Assembly: GCA_002419585.1 (NCBI GenBank)
Contig: DIGJ01000014.1
Coordinates: 44,760 to 108,759, forward strand
DNA from: Lachnoclostridium sp. UBA5725
Lineage (GTDB): Bacteria > Bacillota > Clostridia > Lachnospirales > Lachnospiraceae
Length of the DNA: 64,000 nucleotides
Direction of reading: 5' to 3'
The notes under the pieces were generated by a model. The model did not search any database. It was not told the origin of the DNA and was given only the letters and a program-made list of their open reading frames with translations. A program made the position numbers and the translations under genes. This document shows, piece by piece, positions 15,756-24,840 of the stretch; the stretch's first letter is position 1; each line of letters starts with the position of its first letter.

Positions 15756-18323
15756 TTAAACATTCTTACCACAACATTGTTTATATTTTCTTCCACTTCC
15801 GCATGGACATGGATCATTTGGCTGAACTTTTTTCGCTGCTCGCTTTACAGGACCTTTCACCGATTCGTCTTTGTTGGTTCCGGTTACTTTCGCTACTTGT
15901 TCTCTTTCCACTTTCTGTTCGATTCTTACATGCATTAATGCTTTTACCGTATCTTCTGATATGGATTCTGTCATTTCATCAAACATTTCAAAGCCTGAGA
16001 ATTTGTATTCAATCAATGGATCTCTTTGACCATATGCCTGTAGACCGATACCTTGACGAAGCTGGTCCATATCATCAATATGATCCATCCATTTTCTATC
16101 AATTACCCTTAATAAAATAACACGCTCTACCTCACGAAGGTGTTCTGGCTCTAAGAATTCGGTTTCTTTTTCTTCGTAAACTTTTACGGCTTCTTCCTTT
16201 AATTCTTGCATTAATTCTGCTTTTCTAATATGTTTTAACTTTTCATCATTAAGAGAAACTGGTTTTAAAGGAACGATTGGAAGCAATAATTGATTCAGTT
16301 CTTCTAAATCCCATTCTTCTGGAAGCTGTTCATCACTAATGCAAGTGTTCACTTTACGTTCAACCGTATCCGTAACCATTTTATAAATGGCATCACGCAT
16401 ACTCTGACCATCTAAAACTCTTCTTCTTTCAGCATAAATAATTTCTCGCTGCTCATTGTTTACACGGTCATATTCTAACAGATTCTTACGAATTCCGTAG
16501 TTATTATTTTCAATCTTTGTCTGCGCCTTTTCAATGGCTGAACTAAGCATCTTATGTTCAATCTGCTCGCCATCTGGCATTCCAAGAGAATTAAAGATAT
16601 TCATAAGTCTCTCCGAACCAAATAAACGCATCAAATCATCTTCCAGAGAAATATAAAATCTTGACTGACCTGGGTCTCCCTGACGTCCTGCACGACCACG
16701 AAGCTGATTGTCGATACGTCTGGATTCATGTCTTTCGGTACCAATAATCTTTAATCCACCAAGTGCAGTCACACCTTCACCTAGTTTAATGTCGGTACCA
16801 CGTCCAGCCATGTTTGTTGCAATCGTAACTGCTCCTGCCTGACCTGCATCCGCGATAATTTCAGCTTCTAATTCATGGAATTTTGCGTTCAATACTTTAT
16901 GAGGAATTCCTTTTTTCTTTAAATGATCACTCAATTCTTCAGATGCTTCAATTGTTATTGTACCAACTAATACTGGTTGTTTGATGTTGTAGGATTCTAT
17001 GATATCCTCAACAACTGCATCCAACTTTTCTTTCTTTGTTTTATAAACGGCATCTTGAAAATCAACTCTGGCAACCGGAAGATTGGTTGGGACTTCAATA
17101 ACATCCATGCCATAAATTTCTCTAAATTCCTTTTCTTCTGTAAGAGCGGTACCGGTCATACCGGATTTCTTTGCATACTTATTAAAGAAGTTCTGAAATG
17201 TAATGGTTGCAAGCGTTTTGCTTTCTCTCTTAACCTTTACATGTTCTTTCGCTTCAATTGCTTGATGCAAACCGTCAGAATAACGTCTTCCTGGCATGAT
17301 ACGTCCAGTAAATTCATCAACGATTAATACTTGATCTTCCTTTACCACATAATCCTGATCACGGAACATTAAGTTATGTGCACGAAGTGCCAAAATAATG
17401 TTGTGCTGAATTTCCAGATTTTCAGGATCTGCAAGGTTTTCAATACTAAAGAAGCGCTCTACCTTATGAACACCTGCTTCCGTAAGATTCACGTTTTTGT
17501 CTTTCTCATTTACAACGAAATCCCCTGTTTCCTGGATTTCTTCTTTCATCAAAGCATCCATCTTGGTAAGTTCTTTTGATTCACCACGGATAAGCTGTCT
17601 CGCTAAAATATCACATGCTTCATAAAGTTTTGTTGATTTTCCACTTTGACCTGAAATAATAAGAGGAGTTCTAGCTTCATCAATTAATACAGAGTCAACC
17701 TCATCGATGATTGCATAATGCAAATCACGCAATACAAGTTGTTCTTTATAGATAACCATGTTATCTCTCAAATAATCGAATCCCAATTCATTGTTTGTTG
17801 CATATGTGATATCGCATGCATAGGCTGCTCTTCTTTCGTCATTATCAATACCGTTTAAGATAACACCTACTTTGAGTCCAAGAAATTCATGAATTTGTCC
17901 CATCCACTCTGCATCACGTTTTGCAAGGTAATCATTTACGGTTACAATATGAACGCCTTTTTCCTCGAGTGCATTTAAATAAGCTGGTAAAGTAGAAACC
18001 AAGGTCTTTCCTTCACCAGTTCTCATTTCTGTGATACGACCTTGGTGTAAGATAATACCACCCAGAAGCTGCACACGATAATGTCTCATACCGAGAACTC
18101 GTTTTGCTGCTTCACGAACGACAGCATACGCTTCTGGCAAAATATCATCTAATGTCTCACCATTTTTCAAACGATTTTTAAATTCCGACGTTTTGTTCTT
18201 TAGTGCTTCATCGGTTAATTTTTCCATTTCAGGCTCTAATGCTTCTATTTTATCTACGATTGGATAAATCAACTTTAATTCTCTTTCACTATGTGTACCA
18301 AATATTTTCGTTACTATACTCAT
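15756..18323 (-). CDS. secA: preprotein translocase ATPase SecA
   Basis: This 855-residue motor drives unfolded preproteins through SecYEG. Walker A is MRTGEGKTLVSTLPAYL near residue 100, with DEVDSVLIDEARTPL as the DEAD-type Walker B. The preprotein cross-linking domain follows, then NMAGRGTDIKL and a GRAGRQGDPG arginine-finger motif. The C-terminus ends in a zinc-binding SEC-C motif, CPCGSGRKYKQCC, which contacts SecB-like partners or lipids. The start is ATG 18323, 11 nt after AGGAG; an upstream in-frame GTG overlaps that ribosome binding site. A promoter is at 18381-18409, and prfB follows 38 nt downstream. Confidence 0.97.
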   Translation of the reverse strand: MSIVTKIFGTHSERELKLIYPIVDKIEALEPEMEKLTDEALKNKTSEFKNRLKNGETLDDILPEAYAVVREAAKRVLGMRHYRVQLLGGIILHQGRITEMRTGEGKTLVSTLPAYLNALEEKGVHIVTVNDYLAKRDAEWMGQIHEFLGLKVGVILNGIDNDERRAAYACDITYATNNELGFDYLRDNMVIYKEQLVLRDLHYAIIDEVDSVLIDEARTPLIISGQSGKSTKLYEACDILARQLIRGESKELTKMDALMKEEIQETGDFVVNEKDKNVNLTEAGVHKVERFFSIENLADPENLEIQHNIILALRAHNLMFRDQDYVVKEDQVLIVDEFTGRIMPGRRYSDGLHQAIEAKEHVKVKRESKTLATITFQNFFNKYAKKSGMTGTALTEEKEFREIYGMDVIEVPTNLPVARVDFQDAVYKTKKEKLDAVVEDIIESYNIKQPVLVGTITIEASEELSDHLKKKGIPHKVLNAKFHELEAEIIADAGQAGAVTIATNMAGRGTDIKLGEGVTALGGLKIIGTERHESRRIDNQLRGRAGRQGDPGQSRFYISLEDDLMRLFGSERLMNIFNSLGMPDGEQIEHKMLSSAIEKAQTKIENNNYGIRKNLLEYDRVNNEQREIIYAERRRVLDGQSMRDAIYKMVTDTVERKVNTCISDEQLPEEWDLEELNQLLLPIVPLKPVSLNDEKLKHIRKAELMQELKEEAVKVYEEKETEFLEPEHLREVERVILLRVIDRKWMDHIDDMDQLRQGIGLQAYGQRDPLIEYKFSGFEMFDEMTESISEDTVKALMHVRIEQKVEREQVAKVTGTNKDESVKGPVKRAAKKVQPNDPCPCGSGRKYKQCCGKNV

Positions 18324-18380
18324 CGAATCTTTCACTCCTATTTGATTGCCATACGTGGCATTATTAACAATTCAAATTAT

Positions 18381-18409
18381 ATTGTATCATTTTTGGTACT
18401 GCACCGCAA
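18381..18409 (-). promoter_or_regulatory. sigma-A promoter of secA-prfB
   Basis: On the minus strand, TTGCGG (18404-18409) is followed after 17 nt by TACAAT (18381-18386), about 58 nt before the secA start. Confidence 0.55.
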
Positions 18410-18464
18410 CTATAATTTGTCCTTCGAAAATATATAGTAACTCTTATAAAATCCTCTAAAAATG

Positions 18465-18527
18465 CTTAAAAAATAAGGATGTCCTTAAAAATCAAGACGT
18501 TACTCCGTCATTTTAGGACACCCTTAT
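18465..18527 (-). terminator. psuG terminator
   Basis: The arms ATAAGGGTGTCCTAAAA and TTTTTAAGGACATCCTTAT (18510-18527 and 18473-18490) pair across about 19 nt and run into TTTTTT on the minus strand. Confidence 0.85.
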
Positions 18528-18548
18528 CAAACTTATTTAAGAGAATTT

Positions 18549-19472
18549 TTATTTAATTTTTACATATTCTCCTGCAATCTTAGCTGCAAGTGCTACGTTA
18601 TTGAAAACTAACTGAATGTTAGCATCCAGACTCTTGCCAGCTGTTAACTTCTGAATCTTATCAAGTAAGAAAGGTGTTGTTTCTTTTCCCTTAATACCTA
18701 ATTCTTCTGCTTCTTTTACTGCTGCATCGATATTTTTGTTGATATAATCTGCATCCATAGCATACTGATCTGGAATCGGGTTTCCAACTACCATACCACC
18801 TTGTAATCCACAATCTTCTTTTACATGGAAGGATTCTGCAATTTCCTTTGGAGTATCTAAACGATAATCTGCCTTAAATCCACTGTGCGTTGTATAGAAA
18901 GCAGGAACTTCTTCGGTCTGATATCCTACTACGGTTACACCTTTTGTTTCTAGATATTCTAAGGTAAGTCCGATATCTAAGATGGATTTGCATCCAGCGC
19001 ATACGACACATACGTCTGTCATTGCAAGTTCATCAAGGTCAGCACTGATATCCATGGTTGTTTCTGCTCCACGATGTACGCCACCGATTCCACCAGTACC
19101 AAATACTTTAATACCTGCCAAAGAAGCTGCTATCATAGTTGTTGCAACGGTTGTTGCTCCATCCATACCTTTTGCTAAGATAACTGGTAAATCACGACGA
19201 CTTGCTTTTGGTACGTCTAACCCTATTTTCCCTAAGTATTCAATTTGGTCCTTTGAGATACCAACTGTCATTTTCCCCTTTATAATTGCAATTGTTGCAG
19301 GAACTGCTCCATTGTCACGAACGATTTGCTCTACTTGAAGTGCTGTTTCAACATTCTTAGGATATGGCATGCCATGTGAAATGATAGTTGATTCCAACGC
19401 TACCACTGGTTTTCCTTCTTTTAATGCTGCTTTTACTTCATCGGATACTACTAAAAATTTTTCTAAATTCAT
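18549..19472 (-). CDS. psuG: pseudouridine-5'-phosphate glycosidase
   Basis: This 307-residue enzyme splits pseudouridine 5'-phosphate into uracil and ribose 5-phosphate, allowing the modified nucleoside to be recycled. Family motifs include the N-terminal VVALESTIISHGMPYPKN, FGTGGIGGVHRGAE and FLLDKIQKLTAGKSLDANI, and the catalytic Lys lies in the IKGKMTVG region. The start at 19472 follows GGAGG; an ATG 15 nt upstream is too close to it. It lies 34 nt downstream of psuK in a two-gene operon, the standard arrangement of kinase then glycosidase. Confidence 0.95.
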   Translation of the reverse strand: MNLEKFLVVSDEVKAALKEGKPVVALESTIISHGMPYPKNVETALQVEQIVRDNGAVPATIAIIKGKMTVGISKDQIEYLGKIGLDVPKASRRDLPVILAKGMDGATTVATTMIAASLAGIKVFGTGGIGGVHRGAETTMDISADLDELAMTDVCVVCAGCKSILDIGLTLEYLETKGVTVVGYQTEEVPAFYTTHSGFKADYRLDTPKEIAESFHVKEDCGLQGGMVVGNPIPDQYAMDADYINKNIDAAVKEAEELGIKGKETTPFLLDKIQKLTAGKSLDANIQLVFNNVALAAKIAGEYVKIK

Positions 19473-19506
19473 GATGTTTTCCTCCATTTTAATATATGTG
19501 AATTAA

Positions 19507-20583
19507 TTAGTTCAAACGATTTAAAATATTCTCAGCGGTTATTTCCTGGCTAATTGCACCATAATGTTCAATGCAAATCGAGGACGCCGCTAATCCGTAA
19601 TTGATGGCTTGCCCTACTGGTTCGTCCTTTTGAATACCCCATGCGATTGCACCCATTAGTGCATCTCCACATCCAGTTGTATTTACAACCTTACATGGCA
19701 AGCAAGGATAATGTTTCTTTTCTTTTTTATTACCATAATAAACACCACGACTTCCCATGGATACAGCCAAATGTTTCACTCCTTGATCTAATAAATGATC
19801 CATGGCTTTATGAAGCCCTTCCTCATTTGTAACTTTAACACCACTTAGAAGTTCGAGTTCCAAAAGATTTGGTTTTAATAGAAATATCTTATCCAACACG
19901 GTTGCAAATTTCATAGCTTTTTTTGTAGAAACTGGTTCTGCAAGAATCGGCACCATGCATTTATCTGCTAAGTATTTGATGGTCTCTTCCGGAATATTTG
20001 CATCAATGACTACTAAGCTTCCTTTATTAATGATAGGCATCTTACTTTCAAGGTATTCCGGTGTAAGTTTCTCATAAATGCCCATATCACTGACTGCTAC
20101 TGCCATGTCTCCTTGCTCATCATTAATACAAAGATAGGTCGATGTGTTTTCATCGGTAACTCTTAATGTATGCTGTAATTGTATTCCTAATGTACGACAA
20201 CTCTTTTCAATCTCTGCTGCGTAGAAATCATCTCCTAGAACTGTGATCATTTCTACCTGTTCGCCTAGTCGGCTGATATTCTCTGCAATGTTACGTCCCA
20301 CCCCTCCAAACGAAATCGTCATTTTTCCAGGGTTGCTGTCTGCATTTAGCAATTTTTGATATGGTGTTCCGGAGATATCAACGTTTACTGCACCGACAAC
20401 GGTAATATAATTTTCTTCCTGCAAAACATATCCTTTCCCGCGTATCATGCCTTTTTTCATTAAATTTGAAATATGCACTGCCGCCGATGATCTAGTAATA
20501 TTTGCTCTTTCTGCTATTTCTTGTTGGGATATCATTGGATTTTCTTTGATCCATTTATAAATTTGGGATTCCCGTTCCGTCAT
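19507..20583 (-). CDS. psuK: PfkB-family kinase with N-terminal HTH, probable pseudouridine kinase
   Basis: This 358-residue protein should phosphorylate pseudouridine at the 5' position. Residues 1-60 are a winged helix-turn-helix (YKWIKENPMISQQEIAERANITRSSAAVHISNLMKKG) that may let it regulate its own operon. The PfkB kinase follows, with VVGAVNVDISG, the GGVGRNIAENISRLG nucleoside loop and the signature VNTTGCGDALMGAI with its catalytic Asp. The start at 20583 has GAGAGGTGAT upstream. A consensus promoter is at 20638-20666. Specificity is inferred from psuG directly downstream. Confidence 0.92.
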   Translation of the reverse strand: MTERESQIYKWIKENPMISQQEIAERANITRSSAAVHISNLMKKGMIRGKGYVLQEENYITVVGAVNVDISGTPYQKLLNADSNPGKMTISFGGVGRNIAENISRLGEQVEMITVLGDDFYAAEIEKSCRTLGIQLQHTLRVTDENTSTYLCINDEQGDMAVAVSDMGIYEKLTPEYLESKMPIINKGSLVVIDANIPEETIKYLADKCMVPILAEPVSTKKAMKFATVLDKIFLLKPNLLELELLSGVKVTNEEGLHKAMDHLLDQGVKHLAVSMGSRGVYYGNKKEKKHYPCLPCKVVNTTGCGDALMGAIAWGIQKDEPVGQAINYGLAASSICIEHYGAISQEITAENILNRLN

Positions 20584-20637
20584 CTCATCACCTCTCAAGT
20601 TTTAATAAGCAATTGTTTAGTATGTAAGCATATATTT

Positions 20638-20666
20638 ATATTAATCTCTTTTTTTTATTATGTCAA
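20638..20666 (-). promoter_or_regulatory. sigma-A promoter of psuK-psuG
   Basis: On the minus strand, a perfect TTGACA (20661-20666) is followed after 17 nt by TAATAT (20638-20643), 55 nt upstream of psuK. Confidence 0.7.
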
Positions 20667-20763
20667 GCATTTCTAATTATATTCTTTTAATTATTTCTTT
20701 TTTATGCGTTTTGAAATAATCAGTACTGGTATATACCAATATTTGCATTCATCTTGATGCACG

Positions 20764-20807
20764 TAAAAAAACCGATTCAGGTACATTTGTCCCGAATCGG
20801 TTTTTTA
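20764..20807. terminator. hpf terminator
   Basis: The stem ACCGATTC / GAATCGGT is flanked by A7 and T6, just downstream of hpf on the minus strand and symmetric enough to work both ways. Confidence 0.9.
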
Positions 20808-20821
20808 ATATCTTATATTTC

Positions 20822-21349
20822 TTAATATTCTGGTTCGATTAATCCGTATGTGTTTCCTTTTCGTTTATATACGACATTTACTTCATCTGTTTCAGCACTA
20901 CGGAATACAAAGAAGTTATGTCCTAACAATTCCATTTGAATACAAGCTTCCTCTGCATCCATTGGTTTCATTGCAAAGCGTTTTGTACGTATAATCTTAA
21001 TTTCTTCATCCTCCGGGGTCTCTTCATCTAAAAACGATTGATTTAGATTCAAAGCAGCTTGTTTTTGATCAACAATTTTATTTTTATATCTTCTTAATTG
21101 TCGTTCAATAATTTCTTCCACTAAGTCAATGGATACGTACATATCATTGCTCACTTGTTCTGCACGAACAATATTTCCTTTCATCGGAATCGTAATTTCA
21201 ATTTTCTGTCTGTCTTTTTCAACACTTAATGTTACATGTATCTCTGTTTCAGGAGTGAAATAACGTTCTAACTTTCCTATCTTTTCATATACTGCTGATT
21301 TTAACCCCTCTGTTACAACTATGTTTTTACCGCTAATTATGAATCTCAT
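20822..21349 (-). CDS. hpf: long-form ribosome hibernation promoting factor
   Basis: This 175-residue protein dimerises 70S ribosomes into inactive 100S particles in stationary phase. The N-terminal S30AE/YfiA-type domain covers about residues 1-100 (MRFIISGKNIVVTEGLKSAVYEKIGKLERYF). A variable linker follows, then the C-terminal dimerisation domain (TKRFAMKPMDAEEACIQMELLGHNFFVFRSAETDEVNVVYKRKGNTYGLIEP), which is what marks the long form. AAAGGAG sits 9 nt before the ATG at 21349. It is monocistronic. On the minus strand, TTGACA near 21532 with an AT-rich -10 region could be its promoter. Confidence 0.95.
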   Translation of the reverse strand: MRFIISGKNIVVTEGLKSAVYEKIGKLERYFTPETEIHVTLSVEKDRQKIEITIPMKGNIVRAEQVSNDMYVSIDLVEEIIERQLRRYKNKIVDQKQAALNLNQSFLDEETPEDEEIKIIRTKRFAMKPMDAEEACIQMELLGHNFFVFRSAETDEVNVVYKRKGNTYGLIEPEY

Positions 21350-21601
21350 AATGTCCAACTCCTTTATCTGTTCGTCTTATAATTAGTTTGAGCTAATTTT
21401 TATAATACTATTATACCACAATCTTCATATTTATCAAGAATATTTTCTCTTATTTTATAAGTTATCACAAAATTTACACATTTTTATATTATTTTTATAT
21501 TTTTCTTTAAATTTTATTAAAATTTTCTTGTCAAGACCTAAGCCTAAATTTTTAGACCTTTTTTTGCATTTTATCACAAAGTACAAAACGTTTATTCGAA
21601 C

Positions 21602-21630
21602 TTGACAAGTTTTTTCTCGTCTTTTAGATT
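21602..21630 (+). promoter_or_regulatory. possible promoter for a non-coding transcript
   Basis: TTGACA (21602-21607) is followed after 17 nt by TAGATT (21625-21630) on the plus strand. No convincing coding sequence follows before the terminator at 21986-22020; the only open frame, 77 codons from a GTG at 21704, has no ribosome binding site and overlaps a DnaA box. A small RNA of about 380 nt is possible but unproven. Confidence 0.35.
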
Positions 21631-21640
21631 TTAATTTTTA

Positions 21641-21848
21641 TGTGGATAAAGTGGATAACTCAGTGTATAACTATATTTTCGAGTAAAATTAGTCTTTTTC
21701 TATGTGGATAACTTTTTTCCAATCATTTACATAATCTTATCTAATTCCGCAAGACTAATTATAATTCGACATTTTTTGTGCAAAATGTATATAAATTTGA
21801 GAGTCAATAGTTATTTTAATTTTTTTGTCCTATATTTATTGTGGATAG
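21641..21848 (+). other. cluster of DnaA-box-like 9-mers
   Basis: Two exact TGTGGATAA boxes (21641-21649 and 21703-21711) lie with two one-mismatch versions (AGTGGATAA at 21650-21658, directly adjoining the first, and TGTGGATAG at 21840-21848). All are in the same orientation, in a very AT-rich 700-bp gap between hpf and the NlpC/P60 gene. dnaA and dnaN are not in the window, so this is not obviously oriC. DnaA binding for control of initiation or transcription is an inference. Confidence 0.55.
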
Positions 21849-21985
21849 TTCTCTTTCATCTTTCTAAATTATCAAAATATTATGAAAACAATTGTCTTCT
21901 TTCTTATTTAACTAATTTATTTCGTGTGAAATATTAAAAACTCACAAGAAACACACTTTGCATGTTTTTTATGCTGGTACACGAC

Positions 21986-22020
21986 AAAAAAATCGAGTTC
22001 ATTTTATGAACTCGATTTTT
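21986..22020. terminator. bidirectional terminator upstream of 22049
   Basis: The stem AATCGAGTTCAT / ATGAACTCGATT is flanked by A tracts on the left and T5 on the right. It ends the minus-strand NlpC/P60 gene and any plus-strand transcript from the DnaA-box region. Confidence 0.85.
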
Positions 22021-22048
22021 ATTATCATGATAAGATGAATACCCATTA

Positions 22049-23383
22049 TTATTCAACAATACGTCTTGCTGTATATGGGGTTCTATAATTCCAAGTAGAT
22101 ATCTTTATTCCTGTTTTATATGTACTAGCGTGAACAACTTGTCCTCCACCAATATAGAGTGCTACATGGCCAACTCTTCCATTTCTTGCATATAAAATTA
22201 AATCTCCAGCTTTCAGTTCATCAAAACTTACATGCTTACCAGCAGATGCCTGTGATCCTGATGTTCTTGGTATGCTGATACCAAAATGTGAATATACAGA
22301 CTGTGTAAATCCAGAACAATCCGTACCATTTGTCAAACTGGTACCACCATATACATATGGATTACCGATAAACTTCTGCGCATATGCTGCAATTGCTGCT
22401 CCATCTCCAGAAGAAACAGTTGAATCAGATGCCGAATTAGAACTTCCTGAATTCGAATTATTTGAACTTGATTTACCTGAGTTTGAACTGGAATTACTTG
22501 AGTTTGAACTATTTGAGTTTGAATTACTTGAGTTGTTTGAACTTTGTCGTTGACGTTTTTCCTCTTCCAGTGCTTTTAAGCGATCTTCCTCCGCTTTTTT
22601 TGCTGCTTCTTTACGTTCTATTTCTGCCTGTTCCTCTTCCACTGAAATAGCATGTTTAAATTCTACTGTTATATCAACAAATTCTTTGGAAACAAAGCCT
22701 TTGGTGCTTTCTTCACCTTCATCCGCTTCATCAACTAAGATTTTAACCCAATCATCACATACTTTAAGAACTTCATAAGTCTCTCCCATTGGGATAAGTC
22801 CTAGCACTACAGAATCCGTACTTTGTTCCTCGCGAACCTTTAGTGTAGTTGTATTTACCGTTGCCCATTTGGTTCCATATTTATCTTCTAATTCTTCTGC
22901 GTCAAAGCCAATTGCCAAAAACTCTGACTTTATGTAGCCGGTAACATTTCCGGACTCAATTTTAACCCAATCGCCTTCTGTTTTTACGATTGTTGCAGCT
23001 GCTCCACGATACAATTTTCCTTTAATTTCACTTTCAGTATCTGGTTTTTTACGAATATTCACATAATCATTTGCAACAGAAATGCCCATATTTTCATATT
23101 TCGAAACTTCTTTTTCAGGCTCTGCCTCTTGAGTCGGAGCCGCTTCTTGTGTTGTATCTTGTGTCTCTTCTAGCAATCTCGATGCGAAAGGAGCTCCATC
23201 GGTGCTTTGTAGTTTAACCACATCTGCACTTTGCATATATTGTTCCAGGGATAATGAAATACCTGCAAGGCTTGTCTCTGAACATACACCGGTTGCCAAT
23301 GAGTTTGCCACACTAGCACCTGTAATCAGCATTGCAACTGCTCCAATGCAAAGTGCAGATTTAACTGCCACCACTTTTTTCAT
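22049..23383 (-). CDS. secreted SH3b-NlpC/P60 peptidoglycan endopeptidase
   Basis: This 444-residue exported wall hydrolase should cut the peptide stem of peptidoglycan. A signal peptide covers residues 1-30 (VVAVKSALCIGAVAMLITGASVANS). Two SH3b wall-binding domains follow, around residues 95-160 (NDYVNIRKKPDTESEIKGKLYRG) and 175-245. A charged helical stretch and an Asn/Ser-rich linker (about residues 280-320) come next. The C-terminal NlpC/P60 domain has Cys in GTDCSGFTQSVY and His in RVGHVALYIGGG. The start at 23383 has GGAGG upstream. In related bacteria such proteins take part in cell separation or germination. Confidence 0.93.
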   Translation of the reverse strand: MKKVVAVKSALCIGAVAMLITGASVANSLATGVCSETSLAGISLSLEQYMQSADVVKLQSTDGAPFASRLLEETQDTTQEAAPTQEAEPEKEVSKYENMGISVANDYVNIRKKPDTESEIKGKLYRGAAATIVKTEGDWVKIESGNVTGYIKSEFLAIGFDAEELEDKYGTKWATVNTTTLKVREEQSTDSVVLGLIPMGETYEVLKVCDDWVKILVDEADEGEESTKGFVSKEFVDITVEFKHAISVEEEQAEIERKEAAKKAEEDRLKALEEEKRQRQSSNNSSNSNSNSSNSSNSSSNSGKSSSNNSNSGSSNSASDSTVSSGDGAAIAAYAQKFIGNPYVYGGTSLTNGTDCSGFTQSVYSHFGISIPRTSGSQASAGKHVSFDELKAGDLILYARNGRVGHVALYIGGGQVVHASTYKTGIKISTWNYRTPYTARRIVE

Positions 23384-23513
23384 TCCTGCTTCCTCCAAAT
23401 ATTAAATCTTTTTCCTAATTGTTACAACTTTGTTACATCTAAATTCTGGAGTTATTATATCAAATTTAAAGAAAAATGTCAAGTTTCTTTGTTTTTTTGT
23501 GGTTTTCTTCCCG

Positions 23514-24437
23514 TTAAATTTTATTTAAATAATGTTCTACAGTTGTAATCGAATTTGCTCCATCTGCTGCAGCGGTTATAATTTGTTTTAAGTGTTTTGT
23601 TCGAATATCACCTGCAGCAAAGACGCCATCCAGATTCGTCGCGCAATCTTCTCCTGCAATAATGTATCCGGAATCGTTTAGCTGCAATGATTCTCCATAT
23701 ATTTCTGTATTTGGAATGGTACCAACTGCAACAAATACAGCTTGCACATTTAATTGTCTTGCTTCCATTGTTTTTAGATTTTTCAACACAGCCGATTCTA
23801 CAAAATCTTTTCCTTCTATCTTTTCTACTATGCTATCCCAAATTATTTCTACATTTTCGAGTGCATTGAGTTGTGCAACTAGTGTTTTTGCTGCACGAAG
23901 GCTATCTCTTCGATGAACCAGATATACTTTTTTGCAACCACGCGCTAGAAATATGGCATCTTCTACCGCTACATCTCCACCACCGACCACAACAACTTCT
24001 TGATTTCTAAAAAATGCTCCATCACAGGTTGCACAGTAGGAAACCCCTTTACCAGAGAGTTCTATTTCACCAGGAATTCGAAGCTTTCGATTGATTGCTC
24101 CACCTGCTATAATAATTGACTTTGCTTCATAACAGCTTTCATCGTCCAGCCAGACTTTCTTAATTGGAATATCAAGATCTGCACGAATCACTTCACCTTC
24201 GACAAATGGAACTCCCAATTTATCACAGTGTTCACGAAATTGACTCGCCAAATCAAATCCGGTTACGCCAGGCATACCAGGATAATTATCCACTTCATAC
24301 GTATTTATTATCTGTCCTCCACTCATCGGACTTTTTTCAATGATTAGCACATCCAGCTGCGCTCTCTTACCATAAATTCCTGCCGTTAATCCTGCAGGTC
24401 CTGAACCAATTATTATAGTATCATAAACACGACTCAT
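23514..24437 (-). CDS. trxB: thioredoxin reductase
   Basis: This FAD enzyme passes electrons from NADPH to thioredoxin or a thioredoxin-like partner. It has about 307 residues, the standard low-molecular-weight form. The FAD site is TIIIGSGPAGLTAGIYGKRA near the start, the redox-active pair is CATCDG near residue 135, and the NADP site is VVVVGGGDVAVEDAIFLA. The C-terminal FAD contact is GVFAAGDIRTK. The start at 24437 is preceded by GGAG at good spacing; an ATG 12 nt upstream overlaps that site. It is monocistronic. Confidence 0.95.
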   Translation of the reverse strand: MSRVYDTIIIGSGPAGLTAGIYGKRAQLDVLIIEKSPMSGGQIINTYEVDNYPGMPGVTGFDLASQFREHCDKLGVPFVEGEVIRADLDIPIKKVWLDDESCYEAKSIIIAGGAINRKLRIPGEIELSGKGVSYCATCDGAFFRNQEVVVVGGGDVAVEDAIFLARGCKKVYLVHRRDSLRAAKTLVAQLNALENVEIIWDSIVEKIEGKDFVESAVLKNLKTMEARQLNVQAVFVAVGTIPNTEIYGESLQLNDSGYIIAGEDCATNLDGVFAAGDIRTKHLKQIITAAADGANSITTVEHYLNKI

Positions 24438-24473
24438 ATTTTTCTCCATTTCCGCGCTGCTCTTTGTTTGTTA

Positions 24474-24530
24474 CAAGTTTGTGTATACAGCGCAGACACA
24501 AACTTGCCGAGTGAATCGATTTTCCTTCAC
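24474..24530. repeat. two small inverted repeats upstream of trxB
   Basis: CAAGTTTGTG (24474-24483) pairs with CACAAACTTG (24497-24506), followed by GTGAA/TTCAC at 24511-24530. They lie in the trxB leader and could be a regulator site or an RNA hairpin. No T tract follows. Confidence 0.4.
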
Positions 24531-24629
24531 TCTGTGAAACGATATTTGTTTTCTTCTTATTTAATATTTATTAAATGTCGATATACTTATTGTAATATCA
24601 TTATTTAATATATGCAAGGAGGACTAATT

Positions 24630-24806
24630 ATGGATATTGCTGCTTTATCTATGGGGATGAGTCAACAAAATATCATGTCTCAAATCGGTGTTGCAGTCCT
24701 TGACAAAAGCCTTGCCACCGTTTCATCAGCGACGGACTCAATGGTAAAGATGATGGAACAATCGGTTAATCCAAGTCTCGGACAAAATATTGATATTAGT
24801 ATGTAA
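24630..24806 (+). CDS. yjfB: YjfB family small motility-associated protein
   Basis: This 58-residue protein, MDIAALSMGMSQQNI and onward, matches the YjfB family (putative motility protein), whose exact role is unknown. AAGGAGG lies 7-8 nt before the ATG at 24630; an in-frame ATG 18 nt upstream overlaps that site. A GTCGATAT sequence at 24577-24584 resembles the -10 of flagellar sigma-D promoters, although no good -35 was found. It is a single-gene unit closed by a strong terminator. Confidence 0.82.
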   Translation: MDIAALSMGMSQQNIMSQIGVAVLDKSLATVSSATDSMVKMMEQSVNPSLGQNIDISM

Positions 24807-24808
24807 GA

Positions 24809-24840
24809 AAAGGGAGTGTTTTAAACACTCCCTTTTTATT
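24809..24840. terminator. yjfB / CPBP protease bidirectional terminator
   Basis: AAAGGGAGTGTTT / AAACACTCCCTTTTT forms a compact hairpin with a T tract between convergent genes. Confidence 0.9.

Noticed and set aside
21704..21937. 77-codon open frame between hpf and the NlpC/P60 gene
   Set aside because: It starts at GTG inside a DnaA box with no ribosome binding site and encodes AT-driven hydrophobic residues; more likely non-coding.
22272..22650. Plus-strand frames rich in Glu/Leu repeats within the NlpC/P60 gene
   Set aside because: They mirror the Asn/Ser linker and charged helix of the real gene on the other strand.
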